Positions 27,477 through 35,591 of a DNA stretch of 64,000 nt are shown here, piece by piece. Under the pieces are notes generated by a model. The model was not told where the DNA came from. It did not search any database and saw nothing but the letters and a program-made list of their open reading frames with translations. The stretch comes from Microlunatus speluncae (lineage in GTDB: Bacteria > Actinomycetota > Actinomycetes > Propionibacteriales > Propionibacteriaceae): NCBI RefSeq assembly GCF_009299835.1, contig NZ_VKCZ01000014.1, positions 682,001-746,000 on the forward strand, read 5' to 3'. The position numbers and the translations under genes are program-made. Every line of letters begins with the position of its first letter. Position 1 is the stretch's first letter.

Positions 27477-27537
27477 CCGCCGACCCGGCACTAGTGCACG
27501 CGTTTTGGCGGGGTGTCGGTGCACGAGTGACGTCTCG
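27477..27537 (-). repeat. 60-bp palindromic element, copy 1 (inverted)
   Basis: In reverse orientation it reads CGAGACGTCACTCGTGCAC, then GACACCCCGCCAAAACGC, then GTGCACTAGTGCCGGGTCGG. ACTCGTGCAC and GTGCACTAGT pair as a stem around the conserved loop. Confidence 0.75.
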
Positions 27538-27554
27538 ATCACCCGGTCCGGACC

Positions 27555-27780
27555 CCCGCCGCATGACCTGCGACCCCTCACATGACCTGTGACCGACCCA
27601 GACCTGCGATCCCCGCATGACCTGCGACCCCCTGCATGACCTCCCACCCCGTATGACCTGCGGACCCCGTATGACCTGCGGACCCCGTATGACCTGCGAC
27701 CCCCTGCATCACCTGTGACCGACCCAGACCTACGACCCCCGAATGACCTGCGACCTATCGCATGACCGCCCGACCTCTTG
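27555..27780. repeat. Tandem array of an ~18-bp unit
   Basis: About ten to twelve imperfect units of GCATGACCTGCGACCCCC. Three adjacent GTATGACCTGCGGACCCC-type units are nearly identical. A longer composite (units containing CCTGTGACCGACCCAGACCT) occurs twice, near 27585-27620 and 27709-27745, showing a higher-order duplication. No spacer-repeat structure, so not CRISPR. Confidence 0.85.
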
Positions 27781-27833
27781 ACGACGATCTGAGATGTTCC
27801 GACTCGGCCTCGACCTCCCCGATTTCCCACTGA

Positions 27834-27891
27834 GCCGTCACAACTGCTGCGACACGCCGCCAAAACGGCCGCGGATGTGACGGGTCGGCGG
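27834..27891 (+). repeat. 60-bp palindromic element, copy 2
   Basis: Diverged copy: GCCGTCACAACTGCTGC, GACACGCCGCCAAAACGG, then GTGACGGGTCGGCGG. Same orientation as copy 3. Confidence 0.65.
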
Positions 27892-27918
27892 TTCTGGGTG
27901 ACCCGGGGGGGGCGTTGG

Positions 27919-27979
27919 CGAGACGTCACTTGTGCGCAGACACGCCGCTGAAGCGCGTGCGTTAGTGGCGGGTCGGCGG
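27919..27979 (+). repeat. 60-bp palindromic element, copy 3
   Basis: CGAGACGTCACTTGTGCGC, GACACGCCGCTGAAGCGC, then GTGCGTTAGTGGCGGGTCGG. Ends two bases before the GH127 stop codon; copies 1 and 3 form inverted ends around the tandem array. Confidence 0.75.
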
Positions 27980-27980
27980 T

Positions 27981-29843
27981 TTAGGGAGGGAGGAGGGGGA
28001 GTTCGGTGAGGCGGAGGCGGGCGGAGCCGTAGGGGACGAGGGTGAGGGGGACGGAGGGTTGGTCGGTCACGTCGCAGGTCAGGGGTGGGGCGGCGGCGCT
28101 GTTGTGCTTCATCGGCCAGTTGCGGATCAGCCGGCCGGTGGTGCGGAGCCGGATCGGGGCGTCGGCTGCGTCGAACGGCTGGCGGCCGATCTCGGACTCC
28201 ACCGGGGTCAGGTCGGCGGCCTCGTCGATCCCGAACTGCCATTGCGAGGCCGGGTGCAACTCCCAGTCGCTGAACCGGTCCCGGGTCCGCAGCGGGCGCC
28301 AGTCCTCCTTGATCGGCAGGGCGTAGACCAGCGGCCCGCGTTCGACCGCGACGGCCGGGGTCTGCCGCGGCAACACCCGGGTCTCCATCGGCAGGTGCAG
28401 CCGGAGTTGATCGCCGTCCTTCCAGGTCTGGTGCACGGTGACGAAACCATGATCGACTTCGCCGAAGATCACGGCCTCGCCGTTACAGGACAGCGACGGC
28501 TTCTCACACCAGCCGGGGATCCGCAGCCGGAGCGGGAACCGGGCGTCGGCATCCAGCCCGAGGGTGATCGTCACGGTCTCCCGGAACGGATAGCCGCCGC
28601 CGACCTCGAGCCGCAACCCGATGCCGTCGGCCACCTCGGTCTCGACCCGGCACGGCGCATAGCCGGCCGCAACCAGCCCACCCTGCCGGTCGCTCAGCCA
28701 CAGGTGGGACACCAGCTTGGGCCAGCCCTGATGCATGTTGGCGGTGCAGCAGCCGAAATGCGGCTCCAGGCCGAACAGGTTGGCGTCCGGGCCGTTGCTC
28801 CACGGCCGATCGGCTACCGTGCAGGCGATCTGGTTGGCCTGCTGGTCGTACTGGTGCGAGGTCCAGTCGGCCGAGATCGTCGCCGGCAGCGCGTTGAACG
28901 CGGCCAGTTCGAGCAGGTCGCCGAACTCCCCCTCGCCGAAGATCATGATCAACTGTTCCATGCTGAACAGGTATTCGACGACGGCGCACAACTCCAAGCC
29001 CTGGCTGGGATGGGTGCCGCTGAGCCACTCGTCGCCGGAGAACAGCCCGTGTGCCTGCCCGTGGTACGTGTCCAGGGCGGTCAAACCGGCCCGGACCGCG
29101 GTCAGCTGCGCCGGGTCACCGGTCACCCGGTGCCGCAATCCCGGCGCCCGCAGCCCCATCGCCACGTTGACGCCGTGCGACCGCGGATCCCAGACCGTCA
29201 CCTTGCGCCGGAACGGGAAGTCGGTGAACGTGTCGGTCCAGTCGAGCGTTTGTTCCATGATCAACTCGGCCAGCCGGAGCCAGCGGTCGTCCGGCCGCTG
29301 CCGGTGCAGCCAGAGGATGCTCAGCACCAGGTCCGCTCCCCTGGCCCGGGCCCACGACTGCAGCGGCCGGCCGGGCAGCTCCCGCTCCAGGTGGGCGGCG
29401 TAGCGCTCCAGGAACGGGATCACCCGCTCGTCACCGGTCGCCTCGTGATGCTGGGTCAGCACCTTGAGCATGATCATGAACTGCCACCAGTCGTGGCTCT
29501 GGTCTCGCCCGCTGCTGGTCTCCTTGCCGTACGGCCCGAAGCTGCCGTCGTCGCGCTGCCCGTCCAGGGTGGCGTCGATCCAGCGGCCGGCCTTGGCGAT
29601 CAGCCGTTCGTCGCCGAGCAGGTGAGCCAGCGGCAGCAGCCCGTCGAGATAGTACGGTCCGCGCTCCCAGCCGTCGCCGTCGCCGCCGAGCCAGCCGTTG
29701 TCCGGGCCGACGTCGGCCCAGTGCTCGTCCAGGTGGCCGGTCAGCCCGTCGGCCTGGATCCGGAGTTGATCATGCAGCCAGCCGCTGGGCTTGATCGCGC
29801 CGAGCGGCAGCGGGTCGAAGACCGGCTCGGTCAGCCCGCTCAT
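27981..29843 (-). CDS. GH127 beta-L-arabinofuranosidase-family glycoside hydrolase
   Basis: 620 residues, cytoplasmic (no signal peptide). The N-terminal alpha/alpha barrel begins GAIKPSGWLHDQL; SQGLELCAVVEYLF near 288 carries the glutamate and first cysteine, and HFGCCTANMHQGWPK near 370 the CC pair that in GH127 enzymes coordinates zinc together with the nucleophilic cysteine. The C-terminal half is a beta sandwich. It removes L-arabinofuranose or related residues from oligosaccharides taken into the cell. ATG 29843 overlaps the methyltransferase stop in ATGA. The last residues repeat LTELPLLPP; the stop follows two bases after a dispersed element (reading the plus strand). Confidence 0.88.
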   Translation of the reverse strand: MSGLTEPVFDPLPLGAIKPSGWLHDQLRIQADGLTGHLDEHWADVGPDNGWLGGDGDGWERGPYYLDGLLPLAHLLGDERLIAKAGRWIDATLDGQRDDGSFGPYGKETSSGRDQSHDWWQFMIMLKVLTQHHEATGDERVIPFLERYAAHLERELPGRPLQSWARARGADLVLSILWLHRQRPDDRWLRLAELIMEQTLDWTDTFTDFPFRRKVTVWDPRSHGVNVAMGLRAPGLRHRVTGDPAQLTAVRAGLTALDTYHGQAHGLFSGDEWLSGTHPSQGLELCAVVEYLFSMEQLIMIFGEGEFGDLLELAAFNALPATISADWTSHQYDQQANQIACTVADRPWSNGPDANLFGLEPHFGCCTANMHQGWPKLVSHLWLSDRQGGLVAAGYAPCRVETEVADGIGLRLEVGGGYPFRETVTITLGLDADARFPLRLRIPGWCEKPSLSCNGEAVIFGEVDHGFVTVHQTWKDGDQLRLHLPMETRVLPRQTPAVAVERGPLVYALPIKEDWRPLRTRDRFSDWELHPASQWQFGIDEAADLTPVESEIGRQPFDAADAPIRLRTTGRLIRNWPMKHNSAAAPPLTCDVTDQPSVPLTLVPYGSARLRLTELPLLPP

Positions 29844-30574
29844 GCCGGCCGCTCCGCGGCGATGATCACGAAGTTCGGCAGGTCGACGTAGGCCTCGATC
29901 GCCTCGATCCCCGACTCGCGGGCGACCTCGGGATCCAGGCCGGGCTCGATGACCGAGGTCAGCCGGCAGCCGGCTTCGATGATCGCGTTCAGATACGTCG
30001 ACAGCGGCCGGTGGAAGTCCGAGGCGTACGCGGCCTTGATCTCGTACTCGGCCAGATAGCCGGTCAGCCGGTAGTCGCCGTGCTCCCGCCAGACGGTCCA
30101 GAGATTCTCGAACGCCGGATGGACCAGGGCGATCACCAGTTGCCCGCCGGGCTTCACGGCGGCCACGCAGGCCGCGAGCGCGGGCCGCCAGTCCGGGATC
30201 GCCTGCAACACCATGCTGCAGACCACCGCGTCGTACGGCTGCTCGGCTCGGAACTCGGTCAGGTCCTGCTGCTGGATCTCCAACCCCAGCGGCTCCGCCT
30301 GCTCCAGCTGCCGGATCCGGTCCACCAGCCCGCCGGCCGGCTCAACCGCGGTCACCCGGGCGCCGGCCCGGGCCAGGATCCGGCTCAGGTAGCCCTCTCC
30401 GGCGCCGGCGTCGAGCAGCCGGCGGCCGGGCAGCTCACCGAGCAGATTGAGTAGATGATCATTGAGCAGATGACGTTTCGGGAAGTCTCCGTCGAGCTGA
30501 TGGGCTTCGAGGACATTCGTCGGGAGTTTCGACCAGCGGGCGATCGCGGTGGCGTTGGCGGCTGTCTCGGTCAC
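29840..30574 (-). CDS. SAM-dependent class I methyltransferase
   Basis: About 244 residues. The Rossmann core shows LLDAGAGEGYLSRILARAGARVTAVEPAGG (motif I and its acidic end), then YDAVVCSMVLQAIPDW and PGGQLVIALVHPAF (motifs II-III), a ubiE/biotin-C type layout. I prefer GTG 30574; TTG 30583 is equally possible because neither has a strong ribosome binding site. Four-base overlap with the GH127 gene downstream indicates one transcript. Acceptor is unknown; a link with arabinoside breakdown is not obvious. Confidence 0.82.
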   Translation of the reverse strand: MTETAANATAIARWSKLPTNVLEAHQLDGDFPKRHLLNDHLLNLLGELPGRRLLDAGAGEGYLSRILARAGARVTAVEPAGGLVDRIRQLEQAEPLGLEIQQQDLTEFRAEQPYDAVVCSMVLQAIPDWRPALAACVAAVKPGGQLVIALVHPAFENLWTVWREHGDYRLTGYLAEYEIKAAYASDFHRPLSTYLNAIIEAGCRLTSVIEPGLDPEVARESGIEAIEAYVDLPNFVIIAAERPA

Positions 30575-30761
30575 GGGCGACAAGTCTGCCAGTCGGATCG
30601 GCTGACACCTGGCGGGCCTCGAACTCCGCCCAGGTGCGGGCTCGGTCCCGGTCGTCGGCGAACCCGGCCCAGGGTCGGGTCCCGCCCGATCGCCGCTGGT
30701 TCAGCTCCAGGGCGACAACGATGATCACGAGCAGGGCGCCCAGCACAATGAGGCTGATCAT
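30459..30761 (-). CDS. Small single-span membrane protein (uncertain)
   Basis: A 100-codon frame whose ATG (30761) overlaps the yczE stop in ATGA. The first 19 residues MISLIVLGALLVIIVVALE form a clear membrane helix, followed by a charged tail with AGFADDRDRARTWAEFEARQ. From about residue 60 on it overlaps the methyltransferase gene in another frame and looks less protein-like, so the true product may be shorter or the frame may have shifted. The membrane helix and coupled start make it more than a shadow, but I recognise no family. Confidence 0.4.
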   Translation of the reverse strand: MISLIVLGALLVIIVVALELNQRRSGGTRPWAGFADDRDRARTWAEFEARQVSADPTGRLVARDRDSRQRHRDRPLVETPDECPRSPSARRRLPETSSAQ

Positions 30762-31426
30762 GACGGCTCCAGCCGGACCGCGGTCCAGCGCAGGAACAGT
30801 TGGACCAACGGCCCGATCGCCAGCGCGTACGCAACCGTGCCGACACCGACCGTGCCGCCGAGCAGGAAGCCGATGATCAACACCACGATCTCGATCCCGG
30901 TCCGGATCAGGCGCAGGCTGCGGCCGGTCCGCGCGGCCAGCCCGGTCATCAGTCCGTCCCGCGGGCCGGGGCCGAACTGGCTGCCGATGTAGGTCGCGCC
31001 GGCGATCCCGTTCAGCACAATGCCGCCGACCAGCAGCGCGATCCGGACCGGCCAGTCGGACTGCGCCGGGATCAGCCAGAGGCCAAGATCGATCGCCAAC
31101 CCGACGACGATCACATTGGACAGGGTGCCGAGCCCGGGCCGCTGCCGCAGCGGCAGCCAGAGCAGCAGCACCAGCGCACCGACGCCGATGGTGATCGTGC
31201 CGAAACTGACCGGGATCCAGCGGGACAGGCCCTGCGCCAGCACGTCCCACGGCGGCAGGCCGAGATCGCCGCGGAGCATCATGGCCAGCGAGAAGCCGTA
31301 CAGCAACAGCCCGGCGTAGAGCTGCGGCAGCCGGCGGCCGAGTCGGCCGGCGCGCAGTTGCTGCACCGGGCCCAGGGTCGTGACGGGTGACGAGGTGGGA
31401 GGCACGGAGCCAGTCTCGCCGGACAT
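30758..31426 (-). CDS. yczE: YczE/YitT-like integral membrane protein
   Basis: 222 residues from ATG 31426, which has GGAGA nine bases upstream; a longer frame to 31465 is less likely. Five to six hydrophobic segments, with LPQLYAGLLLYGFSLAMMLRGDLGLPPWDVL and GSQFGPGPRDGLMTGL as the recognisable YczE motifs. The gene is divergent from a MocR-type regulator, the conserved yczE-yczR arrangement, and is presumably controlled by it. Transport substrate is not established for the family. A small membrane-protein frame overlaps its stop. Confidence 0.85.
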   Translation of the reverse strand: MSGETGSVPPTSSPVTTLGPVQQLRAGRLGRRLPQLYAGLLLYGFSLAMMLRGDLGLPPWDVLAQGLSRWIPVSFGTITIGVGALVLLLWLPLRQRPGLGTLSNVIVVGLAIDLGLWLIPAQSDWPVRIALLVGGIVLNGIAGATYIGSQFGPGPRDGLMTGLAARTGRSLRLIRTGIEIVVLIIGFLLGGTVGVGTVAYALAIGPLVQLFLRWTAVRLEPS

Positions 31427-31467
31427 TGGTCGGTCTCCATAGATCCAATTGACAACAAGTGGCACGA

Positions 31468-31497
31468 TTGCCAGGGCTTGAGCGGGCCGCTTAGGCT
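31468..31497 (+). promoter_or_regulatory. Promoter of the MocR-type regulator, probably leaderless
   Basis: TTGCCA (31468-31473) and TAGGCT (31492-31497) are 18 bases apart. Transcription would begin at or next to ATG 31504, which lacks a ribosome binding site, so a leaderless mRNA is likely. Confidence 0.55.
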
Positions 31498-31503
31498 GAG
31501 ACC

Positions 31504-32931
31504 ATGACGAACCCCTGGATCTCTGCGGCCCGAGTGGCCCGGTTGCTCGGGGATTCGGCCTGGGCCTCGCCGGCCTATCAGGACCTCGCCGAACGGCTCC
31601 GGCTGCTGATCGTCGACGGGCGGATCGGACATCACACCCGGCTGCCGAGCGAACGCGAGCTGGCCACCGCCCTGTCGCTCAGCCGATCCACCATCGCCGC
31701 CGCGTACGTCGACCTGCGCGAGCGCGGGTACGCCGAGGCTCGGCGCGGCTCCGGCAACTACGCCATCGCCGCGGCCCGGGCTGAATCCACGGCCCTGCTC
31801 GGCAGCAACTCACCGGACGACGGACTGATCGAGCTCACCCGCGCCGCGCCGCGGGCCACGCCGGGCCTGATGCTCGCCTACGAGCGGGCGATCGAGCGGC
31901 TGCCCGCGGTGCTCGGCACGACCGGGTACGAGCCGCACGGCCTGCTCACGCTGCGCGAGGCGATCGCCGATCGCTATCGGAGTCGCGGGCTGCCGACCGA
32001 GCCGGGCCAGATCCTGATCACCTCCGGGGCGCTGTCCGCGATCGCGATCCTGGCCCGGTGCCTGCTGTCCCGGGGGGACCGGGTGCTGGTCGACGCTCCC
32101 ACCTATCCGAACGCGATCGACGCGTTCCGCCAGCACGGCGCCCGGCTGGTGGCGCAGCCGCTCGGCGACGACGGCTGGGATCCGGACGCGATCGAGTTCC
32201 TGGTCCGGCAGACGTCGCCGCGGCTGGCGTACCAGATCCCCGATTTTCACAACCCGACCGGACACCTGATGCCGGCCGGGCAGCGGTCCCGGCTGCGGGA
32301 GGTCTTCCGCGAGCACCGGGTGACCATGATCGTCGACGAGACGATGACCGAGCTGCTCCTTGACGGTCAGCCCGAGCCCGGTCCGATGGCGGCCGGCCTG
32401 ACCGACGCGATCACCATCGGCTCGGCCAGCAAGGTGTTCTGGGGCGGCCTGCGGGTCGGCTGGATCCGGGCGCCGCGGTCCCTGATCCGGCCGCTGGTGC
32501 AGAGCCGGATCGCCCTCGATCTCGGCACCGCGCCGCTGGAGCAACTGGTCGTCGCGGAGCTGCTCCGGGACTCCTCGACGCTACTGGCGTTGCAGCGCGA
32601 GCGGCTGGCCGAGCAGCGTGATCACCTGATCGCGACGCTGGCCGACCGCCTGCCGGCCTGGACCCTGACCCGGCCGACCGGCGGGCTCTCGGTCTGGGTC
32701 TCACTGCCGGGCGAGCTGTCCGGCCGGCTGGCCGCCAACGCGGAGCGGCACGGCCTGCTGCTCACGCCGGGCAGCCAGTTCTTCCCCGACGGCGGCGGCG
32801 AGCGCCGGCTCCGGATCGCCTACACGCTGCCGACCGAAACGCTGACCGAGGCCGTCGACCGGCTGGCGGCGCTGTGGGCCGAGGTGGCCGCGCTGGGCGA
32901 CAGCCGGGGCGGCCTCTCCCTCACCGCCTGA
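31504..32931 (+). CDS. yczR: MocR-family regulator YczR (GntR HTH fused to aminotransferase-like domain)
   Basis: 475 residues. Residues about 20-85 form a GntR winged helix (HTRLPSERELATALSLSRSTI), the rest a fold-type-I aminotransferase domain: AYQIPDFHNPTGHLMPAGQ near 240, MIVDETMTELLLD near 275 and the PLP lysine in TIGSASKVFWGGLRVGW near 312. Such proteins use PLP chemistry as a ligand sensor. The gene is divergent from yczE, its usual partner, with 77 bases between them. Nearly convergent with the HhH-GPD gene (three bases between stops). Confidence 0.9.
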   Translation: MTNPWISAARVARLLGDSAWASPAYQDLAERLRLLIVDGRIGHHTRLPSERELATALSLSRSTIAAAYVDLRERGYAEARRGSGNYAIAAARAESTALLGSNSPDDGLIELTRAAPRATPGLMLAYERAIERLPAVLGTTGYEPHGLLTLREAIADRYRSRGLPTEPGQILITSGALSAIAILARCLLSRGDRVLVDAPTYPNAIDAFRQHGARLVAQPLGDDGWDPDAIEFLVRQTSPRLAYQIPDFHNPTGHLMPAGQRSRLREVFREHRVTMIVDETMTELLLDGQPEPGPMAAGLTDAITIGSASKVFWGGLRVGWIRAPRSLIRPLVQSRIALDLGTAPLEQLVVAELLRDSSTLLALQRERLAEQRDHLIATLADRLPAWTLTRPTGGLSVWVSLPGELSGRLAANAERHGLLLTPGSQFFPDGGGERRLRIAYTLPTETLTEAVDRLAALWAEVAALGDSRGGLSLTA

Positions 32932-32934
32932 ACG

Positions 32935-33507
32935 TCAGGGCGCGGCGGCTTCCTTGGCGGCGGCCTTCTTGGCCTTCTTGTAGCTGCGCACCTTCAGCAA
33001 CGTCTCCGGGTCGATCACGTCGGCGACCGAGCGGAAGCCGTTGAGCGAATAGTCGCCGGCGGCCGCCTTCCAGCCCCGCGGCTGGATGCCGGCCTGCTTG
33101 GCCAGCAGCGCCACGAAGATCTGCGCCTTCTGCTTGCCGAAGCCGGGCAGCGACTGCACCCGCTTCAGCAACTCGGCGCCCGACTTGGCCTCGGTCCAGA
33201 TCCGGGAGGCGTCGCCGTCGTACTCCTCGACCACGACCCGGGCCAGTTCCTGCAGCCGGGCCCCCATCGCGCCGTGGAACCGGTGCACGGCCGGCGGCAC
33301 CGCGCACAGGGCCGCGAACTCCTGCGGGTCGGCCGTGGCGATCGCCGCCGGGTCGAGCGTGCCGAACCGGTCGAGGATCTTCCAGGGGCCCCGGAACGCG
33401 TGCTCCATCGGGTGTTGCTGGTCGAGCATCATCCCGGCCACCAGGGCGAACGGGTATTCGTTGAGCACGGCGTCGGCTTCCGGCAGCCCGGTGATCTGGT
33501 ACGGCAT
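32935..33507 (-). CDS. HhH-GPD-type base-excision DNA repair protein
   Basis: 190 residues from ATG 33507 behind GGGAGGA. The sequence MMLDQQHPMEHAFRGPW and the helix-hairpin-helix LPGFGKQKAQIFVALLAK (near 122) match the small HhH-GPD glycosylase-like proteins of actinobacteria; no FeS cluster cysteines. A Lys/Ala-rich tail follows. It probably recognises damaged bases, but the catalytic aspartate of classical members is not evident to me. Divergent from the ABC exporter pair. Confidence 0.82.
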   Translation of the reverse strand: MPYQITGLPEADAVLNEYPFALVAGMMLDQQHPMEHAFRGPWKILDRFGTLDPAAIATADPQEFAALCAVPPAVHRFHGAMGARLQELARVVVEEYDGDASRIWTEAKSGAELLKRVQSLPGFGKQKAQIFVALLAKQAGIQPRGWKAAAGDYSLNGFRSVADVIDPETLLKVRSYKKAKKAAAKEAAAP

Positions 33508-33576
33508 GCGACCATCCTCCCTCATCTGTCTACCTACCCCGACCGGCCTCGAAGTTGATCATCATCGGGTCCTTGA

Positions 33577-33592
33577 TGTGATCTCCATCACA
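33577..33592. promoter_or_regulatory. CRP/GlxR-type binding site
   Basis: TGTGATCTCCATCACA matches TGTGA-N6-TCACA exactly. It lies 70 bases before the HhH-GPD start and 167 bases before the ABC exporter start. The rest of this 250-base gap shows nothing else clear. Confidence 0.55.
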
Positions 33593-33758
33593 TACAGCGT
33601 GCGTGGACCGTAGGTCCCGTGATTGGGTCGGTAAGAGCGCGCGCAAGTCCGAAATCCAGTGGCGTACGAACCGCACCACCGGGCATGATCAGGATCGCCT
33701 GATCCAAGGCCCGGGTGGACGCGAGTCCGCCTAGTTCACTCGAACGAAGGGTCTTGCC

Positions 33759-35591
33759 ATGCCCAGGCTGCCGCGCTCCATCTCCCGCCTGCTGATCCAC
33801 CTCCGGTTGCTCTGGCGCGCCGCTCCCCTCCATGCCCTGATCTGCCTGGCCCTGGCGACCTTGCACGCCGTCGCCGCGGTCGCCGCGATGATCAGCTCGG
33901 GTCGACTGATCGGGGCGCTGGCTGAGGTGGTGGGCGGTTCCGGCGATCCGGCCGCAGTCTGGGGCTGGCTGACCGCGACCGCCGCCGCGCTCGTCGCGGG
34001 CCCGCTGCTGGCGGCGATCTCGGGCGGGGTCGAGGAGGTGACCGGGGCTCGGTACCTGAGCGCATACCAGGACCTGCTGCTGGACACCGCCACCGCTCCG
34101 TACTCGATCACCGGGATCCGGTCCCCGGCCGGCGCCCAGACGCTGGAGCAGGCGGCCGGGGTGCTGCAGCACTGGCTGTTTCTGCGCGGAGTCGGCGGCC
34201 TGTGGGGCGTGATCTCGTCCCGGCTGTCCGGCATCGGCGCCCTGGTGATCGTGGCCGGCTGGCACTGGTGGATCGCGGTCATCCTGCTGGTCGGCTGGCT
34301 GATCCTGTCCCGCACCACCGCCCGGTGGCGGTCCGTGCTGATGGACGACGCCGGGGCGATTCCGCTGCGGCACCGCGCCGCCTATCTGTATCGCGCGGTC
34401 TCGGACCGGGCCTCCGCCAAGGAGGTGCGGCTGTTCGGCCTGGCCGAGTGGTTCGTCGATGCGTTCGTGGCGCTGCGGCGACAGATCATGGTCGGCGTCG
34501 CGGCCGACCGGCGCCGGACCGTGCGCGGCACCGTCGGGTCGTTGATCTTGCTACTGCTCCTGAATGCCGGCGCGTTCGGCGTGTTGATCTTCGACGTCGG
34601 CGGCGGCAAGGTGACCGTGGCATCGCTGGTCACCCTGGTGCAGGCGATGCTGGCGCTGAGTGTGTTCGGCCGGCAGGAGGACGACGAGACGTCTTTGGAC
34701 CGTACGGCCACCGAACTGTCCCGGCTGGTCGACTTACGCACCTCGCTCGGCCTACCCTTTCCGGCCCGGGCGCAAGCGACGCTTCGTTCCCCGAGCTCGC
34801 CGCCCGAGCCGAAGCCGGCGCGGATCGAGATCCGCGGGCTGACCTTCGGATATCCGGGGCGTGACTCCCCCGTGCTGGAGGAGCTGGAGTTGATCATCGA
34901 ACCGGGTGAGTGTGTGGCGGTCGTCGGGCCGAACGGGGCCGGCAAGTCGACACTGCTCGGGCTGCTCTGCGGGCTCTGGCCGGCCGCTGCCGGCACGATC
35001 CGGATCGACGGTCGGGACCCCGCGACGGATCCGGTGGCCCGGTCGCGGATCGCGCCGATCTTCCAGCAGTTCCTCCGGCTGCCACTCAGCGCGGCCGAGA
35101 ACCTGCTGGCCGGCAACCGCTGGCAATCCGGTACGGACTGGGCCCGAGCCGCCGCCCAGGCAGGGGCGGACACGGTGATCAAGGAACTGCCGGACGGTCC
35201 CGGCACGGTGCTGTCGGCCGAGTTCGCCGGCGGGACGAACCTGTCCGGCGGCCAGTGGCAGCGGATCGCGCTGGCCCGAGCGCTGACCGCGATCGAGGCA
35301 GGGGCCGGCCTGCTCGCGCTGGACGAGCCGACCGCGGCGCTCGACGTCCGGGCCGAGGTAGCGCTGTTCGAGTCTGTACTCGATCATCGGCGCCGGTGCA
35401 GCACGTTGTTGATCACGCACCGGCTGTCGTCGGTCCGACACGCAGACCGGATCGCCGTCCTCGGCACTCCACCCGGCGCTTCCGGGGCGCGGGTGATCGA
35501 GTCCGGCAGCCACCGGGACTTGATCCGGCTTGGTGGCAGCTATGCGCGGATGTTCGAGCTGCAGGCGGCACGGTTCCGGGGTGAGCTCTGA
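33759..35591 (+). CDS. ABC exporter half-transporter, first of a pair
   Basis: 610 residues: an N-terminal membrane domain of about six helices (to about 330) and a C-terminal ATPase with Walker A GPNGAGKSTL near 390, signature NLSGGQWQRIALARAL near 497, Walker B LLALDEPTAALD near 524 and H-loop LITHRLSS. All catalytic residues are present. It joins the next gene (one-base overlap, TGATG) to form a heterodimeric exporter. The LSGGQWQR signature and lack of biosynthetic neighbours leave the cargo open: lipid, peptide or drug. GAAGGG precedes ATG 33759. Confidence 0.9.
   Translation: MPRLPRSISRLLIHLRLLWRAAPLHALICLALATLHAVAAVAAMISSGRLIGALAEVVGGSGDPAAVWGWLTATAAALVAGPLLAAISGGVEEVTGARYLSAYQDLLLDTATAPYSITGIRSPAGAQTLEQAAGVLQHWLFLRGVGGLWGVISSRLSGIGALVIVAGWHWWIAVILLVGWLILSRTTARWRSVLMDDAGAIPLRHRAAYLYRAVSDRASAKEVRLFGLAEWFVDAFVALRRQIMVGVAADRRRTVRGTVGSLILLLLLNAGAFGVLIFDVGGGKVTVASLVTLVQAMLALSVFGRQEDDETSLDRTATELSRLVDLRTSLGLPFPARAQATLRSPSSPPEPKPARIEIRGLTFGYPGRDSPVLEELELIIEPGECVAVVGPNGAGKSTLLGLLCGLWPAAAGTIRIDGRDPATDPVARSRIAPIFQQFLRLPLSAAENLLAGNRWQSGTDWARAAAQAGADTVIKELPDGPGTVLSAEFAGGTNLSGGQWQRIALARALTAIEAGAGLLALDEPTAALDVRAEVALFESVLDHRRRCSTLLITHRLSSVRHADRIAVLGTPPGASGARVIESGSHRDLIRLGGSYARMFELQAARFRGEL

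Noticed and set aside
27555..27780. Regular repeats suggesting a CRISPR array
   Set aside because: Units of about 18 bp follow each other directly without unique spacers, vary in sequence, and no cas gene is present.
26739..27929. Upstream extension of the minus-strand phosphotransferase frame (768 codons in total), with GRRSYGVRRSYG-like repeats
   Set aside because: It is the translation of the 18-bp tandem repeats and of the antisense of the methyltransferase gene; the kinase domain starts properly at GTG 26738.
33593..33758. Possible short peptide (RiPP precursor) before the ABC exporter pair
   Set aside because: The only small frame (GTG near 33619, about 26 codons) lacks a ribosome binding site, a leader/core pattern and any maturation gene nearby.
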